Source: an uncultured Bacillaceae bacterium (GTDB lineage: Bacteria; Bacillota; Bacilli; Bacillales; Cytobacillaceae). Taken from it: a stretch of DNA of 8,770 bases. The position numbers were made by a program, and so were the translations under genes. The DNA lies in the NCBI GenBank assembly GCA_937995745.1, contig CALKIU010000027.1:1-8770 (forward strand), given 5' to 3'. Position 1 is the first letter of the stretch. The number at the start of each line of letters is the position of its first letter. The notes under the pieces are model-generated. The model made no database searches. It saw nothing but the letters and a program-made list of their open reading frames with translations, and was not told where the DNA came from. Shown in pieces: positions 6,261 to 8,770 of this stretch.

Positions 6261-6558
6261 CCTGTAAAACTTCCATTTCCCGGCCGGAATTATGACTACT
6301 TTTTGACAAAAATAGCATTTAAACTATGTTTTTGAAGAAAATAGTTTGCAAGGTACAAAGCGGAGAAATGCGGTTTTTCAGGTTGGAACGGTTTTTTCGC
6401 GGGACACGCCGCAGTTTCCGTCACCGGAAACAGGCAAAGCCGTCTGAACCGGGCCCGGGAAAAAGGGAAAGTGCAGCCAATGTTTTCCGTTCCCCCCTCC
6501 AATACAGGTGCCGTTTGACGCTGCTAGGCAAACAATCGGCAGGCTGGGCGGCTATTTT
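6261..6558. other. Intergenic stretch upstream of the SDR gene, no convincing gene
   Basis: This lies between the SDR promoter and the terminator of the VTC/DUF4956 operon. A + strand TTGACA (6303-6308), 16-nt spacer and TATGTT (6325-6330) look promoter-like, but the only frame after it (6326-6676) has no ribosome binding site, an Arg-rich low-information sequence and runs into the antisense of the DUF4956 gene. A - strand frame (6502-6296) also lacks a suitable ribosome binding site and domain. I annotate neither. Confidence 0.5.
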
Positions 6559-6583
6559 AAAAAAAAACGCACATCCCCGCGCG
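6559..6583 (-). terminator. Probable Rho-independent terminator of the VTC/DUF4956 operon
   Basis: Read on the - strand, CGCGC, a 6-nt loop and GTGCG (5 bp, one G-U) are followed by nine T. The stem is short but the T tract is strong. It lies about 90 nt beyond the DUF4956 stop. Confidence 0.65.
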
Positions 6584-6672
6584 GAAAAGATTTCAGCGGA
6601 GACACGCGCTTTGTTTTGGACTCTCCGGCCGGCTGTCCTTTTCGTATTTGGCCGGATGCGTTCTGAGCCGGA

Positions 6673-7353
6673 TTAATTGGCCGTTTGCAAATACGATATC
6701 GATACTTTTAAATTGGCATTGCGGGCCCGGATTTCGTTCAGCAAATCCTGCTCTTTGACGTCCTTTTTGCAGCGGATCGCAAACGTATAAAGAAGCATCG
6801 TGCCGAGATTTGTCGTTTCCACTTTGCGCAATACGCAGCTTTCTGTGTATTTTTCAAAAATATCCTTAAACATGTCTTCATGATTCAGATTTTCCGGAAC
6901 GGTTATTTTTAATATTTGTCCATCTTTCCCGCGGGCGTAATCAAATTTGTACAGCAGGTAAATGGCGGCACAGGCAAAAACGGTCAACAAAATGGCCAGC
7001 CAGAATTGGTACAGTCCGGCGGTCATTCCGACGCTGAGGGCAAAAAAGATGTAAGAAATATCTTTCGCATCGGTCACAGCGCTCCTAAAGCGGATGAGCG
7101 AAAAAATGGCGAACAGTCCGAAAGCGACTCCGGCGTTGCTGCTGACAACATTCATCACAATGGAGACGACAATGCTCAAAATAATAATGGTATGGACAAA
7201 ATTTTGCGAATAACGTTCCCCGTTGAACGTCAATTGATAAACTTGGGCAATGACAAAACTGAGCGCCCCCGCCACCGCCATGGCGGCCATCGTCATCAGA
7301 AGGGTTGTTTCCTGCGGTTGTCCGCTTGAAAATAACGTATTCAAAATTTCCAT
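6673..7353 (-). CDS. DUF4956 family integral membrane protein
   Basis: 226 residues. It has four or five predicted transmembrane helices (about 18-38, 54-71, 73-88, 99-114 and 116-135) and a soluble C-terminal domain (about 140-226) containing YTESCVLRKVETTNLGTM. The conserved DUF4956 signature GLFAIFSLIRFRS (79-91), followed by VTDAKDISYIF, is present. The family has no established activity; it is regularly found beside VTC-domain proteins, as here, and presumably forms a membrane module with them. Translation is probably coupled: ATG 7353-7351 lies 5 nt after the VTC stop. An in-frame TTG overlapping that stop (7362-7360) would add three residues but is too close to the only Shine-Dalgarno-like sequence (GGGAG), which suits the ATG better. 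Confidence 0.92.
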   Translation of the reverse strand: MEILNTLFSSGQPQETTLLMTMAAMAVAGALSFVIAQVYQLTFNGERYSQNFVHTIIILSIVVSIVMNVVSSNAGVAFGLFAIFSLIRFRSAVTDAKDISYIFFALSVGMTAGLYQFWLAILLTVFACAAIYLLYKFDYARGKDGQILKITVPENLNHEDMFKDIFEKYTESCVLRKVETTNLGTMLLYTFAIRCKKDVKEQDLLNEIRARNANLKVSISYLQTAN

Positions 7354-7358
7354 TCCTA

Positions 7359-8114
7359 TCAAACTCCCATCTCTATTTTTTCCCTTTGCAAAATTCCCGG
7401 CAGCTTGCCGCCTTTTAATAGTTCGAGGCTCGTACAGAACTTCGAAGCCCCTCTTTGTTCACAATTCAAAATCTGCAAAAAGCGGGTCAACCACAACGGC
7501 ACACTGTGGGTCACTTTTACCTCAAGGATGACGAGATCCGGGGCAATAAAGTGTGCCCCGTGCGGACCGTGCTCTATTTGAAGGTCGTCGCTGCGGCACC
7601 GCAAATTGAAATCAAAGGTTACTCTCAAATCCGGGTCGTCCAGACAATGAAAAGCGTGACGGTCATAGGAAATGACCATCTCCGGTTCCAGTCCGTAAAA
7701 CGTTCGGAAATGATGAATCTCTTTCATGATTTGCAGATTGGAAGGACGGTACGACTCCAGCCGGTCCGGCCAATAATAAATGTATCGGTATGCCTCTTTG
7801 AGCGGCAGGGCCGTCCGCCTTTTGTTGACCACCCGGTTATGTTTTTGTTTGATTTCAAAAAAGGCGGTGCCGTTGATGTCCGTGTCATCATAGATTCGCA
7901 GTCTCAGTTTTTGCCTGAATTCCAGTTTGTTTTTCGTTTCAAAATAAATCTGGTGGCTGCGGTTTTCAAAATACAAGCTTGTCACCGTATACCTTCCGTT
8001 GACGCCGAATTTGTCGTAACGCATATACGGCATCATAAGTTCGACAAGCATTTCGTATTGCGTTCTTGTGATTAAGTACTTTTGCTCCCTGCGGGTGAAA
8101 ATCTCCAGAACCAC
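7359..8114 (-). CDS. VTC-domain (polyphosphate polymerase-like) protein
   Basis: 251 residues of the VTC family (PF09359), the tunnel fold of yeast Vtc4 that polymerises polyphosphate from ATP. The basic tunnel residues of the family are visible: RREQKY (8-13), KLRLRIY (69-75), FFEIKQKHNRVVNKRR (85-100), YDRHAF (150-155), RVTFD (164-168) and LVILEVKV (194-201) with the Glu198/Lys200 metal-site pair, then SKF (224-226). There is no SPX domain and no membrane segment; the membrane part is supplied by the DUF4956 gene directly downstream. The start is GTG 8114-8112, preceded by GGTGA 6 nt away; an overlapping ATG is in another frame. In related bacteria such pairs may be joined by a CotH-type kinase gene, absent here. 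Polyphosphate synthesis is plausible from residue conservation but untested for this bacterial subgroup. Confidence 0.92.
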   Translation of the reverse strand: MVLEIFTRREQKYLITRTQYEMLVELMMPYMRYDKFGVNGRYTVTSLYFENRSHQIYFETKNKLEFRQKLRLRIYDDTDINGTAFFEIKQKHNRVVNKRRTALPLKEAYRYIYYWPDRLESYRPSNLQIMKEIHHFRTFYGLEPEMVISYDRHAFHCLDDPDLRVTFDFNLRCRSDDLQIEHGPHGAHFIAPDLVILEVKVTHSVPLWLTRFLQILNCEQRGASKFCTSLELLKGGKLPGILQREKIEMGV

Positions 8115-8320
8115 ATCCCCTCACCATTCCCTTTCTTTGCAATTTGTAAATGAACGGACTTGCTATTTTAAGAATAAATTTACAAACTTAAGAAAAATTT
8201 AAAGATAAATTAGAATTTCATGAGAATGGAAAAAGGGATGGAAAGCGATCGGAAGTTTGGGAATGCTATGGGGACAGTGCGTGGGGTTGGAAATGGCAGC
8301 GGCAGCTTGGTACGGTTTCC
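8115..8320 (-). promoter_or_regulatory. AT-rich promoter region of the VTC/DUF4956 operon
   Basis: The stretch 8160-8220 is strikingly AT-rich compared with its surroundings. A candidate -10 TAAAAT lies at 8170-8165 (- strand) without a good -35. It is flanked by an inverted repeat TTTGTAAAT (8143-8151) and ATTTACAAA (8178-8186). Several CTTAA/CTTTAA words further upstream (8168-8205) may be half-sites for a response regulator. No open frame of note is present; bases 8221-8320 show nothing specific. Confidence 0.45.
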
Positions 8321-8371
8321 AATAAAAAGGGCGGGAGGCGCCCATGATTGTGCAACCGCGCCTTCCCTCCC
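8321..8371 (-). terminator. Rho-independent terminator after the VanZ-like gene
   Basis: On the - strand, a long G+C-rich stem (8371-8358 with 8341-8329) carries one mismatch and one bulge and has a 16-nt loop; it is followed by TTTTTATT. It lies about 15 nt after the VanZ stop and isolates it from the VTC promoter. Confidence 0.85.
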
Positions 8372-8385
8372 TTTCCGTTAATCAG

Positions 8386-8688
8386 TTATGGTTTAATGGT
8401 TGTGTGCTGTTGCCGCCTGCTTTTCATTGCGGCGAGGAGATGAGGCCTGGGAAAAAGTGCATAACGGCAGGCCCCGCCGAGAGTATTTAATAGGAAATCA
8501 TCCATATCAAAAATCCCGAGTCTGAAAATGAGTTGGGCAAGCTCAAACGTTAAACTCAAGAAAAAAGTTGCCGCAAGCACACGGGTAAAACGCCGGAACT
8601 TGCCGCTTATCAACGGGAGAAGAAAACCGAACGGAAAAAATCCGATGATAAAAAACGCCGACCGAACAAAAGTCTTGTCCGTTGCCAA
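8386..8688 (-). CDS. VanZ-like membrane protein, N-terminally truncated (possible pseudogene)
   Basis: About 100 residues matching the C-terminal two thirds of VanZ-family proteins: the hydrophobic FFIIGFFPFGFLLPLI segment (12-27), a second span containing FELAQLIF (48-55) and the signature DMDDFLLNTLGGACRYALF (60-78). VanZ proteins are small multi-span membrane proteins, first known for low-level teicoplanin resistance; most have unknown roles. The usual first transmembrane helix is missing. The frame is open only back to 8703, where a TAG (8706-8704) closes it. The assumed TTG start at 8688 and a nearby out-of-frame ATG have no ribosome binding site, and none of the three upstream frames encodes a hydrophobic helix. 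A - strand terminator lies about 30 nt upstream, leaving hardly any room for a promoter. I read it as a 5'-deleted remnant, though expression from an unusual start cannot be excluded. Confidence 0.6.
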   Translation of the reverse strand: MATDKTFVRSAFFIIGFFPFGFLLPLISGKFRRFTRVLAATFFLSLTFELAQLIFRLGIFDMDDFLLNTLGGACRYALFPRPHLLAAMKSRRQQHTTIKP

Positions 8689-8715
8689 ATATTGTTCATT
8701 TTTCTATGGCGAAGC

Positions 8716-8755
8716 AAAAAAAAGGGTTGTCCAAATTCTCGCCCTTTTTGGACAA
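8716..8755 (-). terminator. Rho-independent terminator of a gene beyond the right edge
   Basis: Inverted repeat TTGTCCAAA/TTTGGACAA (8727-8735 with 8747-8755; 9 bp, 11-nt loop) is followed on the - strand by CCC and eight T (8723-8716). It would end a - strand transcript entering from the right. Confidence 0.75.
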
Positions 8756-8770
8756 AACGGCCGGTTTTTC

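Noticed and set aside
6326..6676. + strand 116-codon open frame
   Set aside because: The ATG overlaps the candidate -10, there is no ribosome binding site, the product is a low-information basic sequence, and the end overlaps the DUF4956 gene.
7455..8075. + strand 206-codon open frame
   Set aside because: It is the exact antisense shadow of the VTC-domain gene, which has clear family motifs.

Overview
The window looks like chromosomal DNA of a spore-forming member of the Bacillaceae. The grounds are: a collagen-like protein with a BclA/C1q-type head; a small protein of a type I associate with Bacillus spore-surface loci; strong GGAGG-type ribosome binding sites; TTG and GTG starts; and hairpin-plus-T-tract terminators. 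Base composition is near 50% GC, with very frequent CCGG words. That would suit a thermophilic genus such as Caldibacillus or Geobacillus, but this assignment is a guess.

Left part, + strand (1-3994): the 3' end of a collagen-like spore-surface protein, closed by a strong terminator. A probable four-gene operon follows: a small protein with a Cys-rich tail (808-1182), a second small unknown protein with a TTG start (1266-1664), a GT2 glycosyltransferase with C-terminal TPR repeats (1753-2796), and a polysaccharide pyruvyl transferase (2826-3929) that ends in a G+C-rich terminator. A second GT2-TPR glycosyltransferase (4001-5086, - strand) converges on the same terminator. I read this as a spore-surface glycoprotein cluster, with a scaffold, two small candidate surface or acceptor proteins, two sugar transferases and a pyruvylation enzyme. 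The grouping is an inference from family knowledge and synteny.

Right part, - strand (8755-5373): a classical SDR oxidoreductase (5439-6182) with a perfect terminator and a cre/Fnr-like palindrome just downstream of its -10; a two-gene VTC-domain/DUF4956 operon (8114-6673) of the kind that links a polyphosphate-polymerase-like fold to a small membrane protein; and an N-terminally truncated VanZ-like membrane protein (8688-8386) squeezed between two - strand terminators. Stretches 6183-6672 and 8115-8385 are noncoding or regulatory, and 5126-5372 holds no convincing gene.

The most interesting material is the surface-glycosylation cluster, particularly the Cys-rich small protein next to SunS-like glycosyltransferases, and the regulatory architecture upstream of the SDR and VTC genes.
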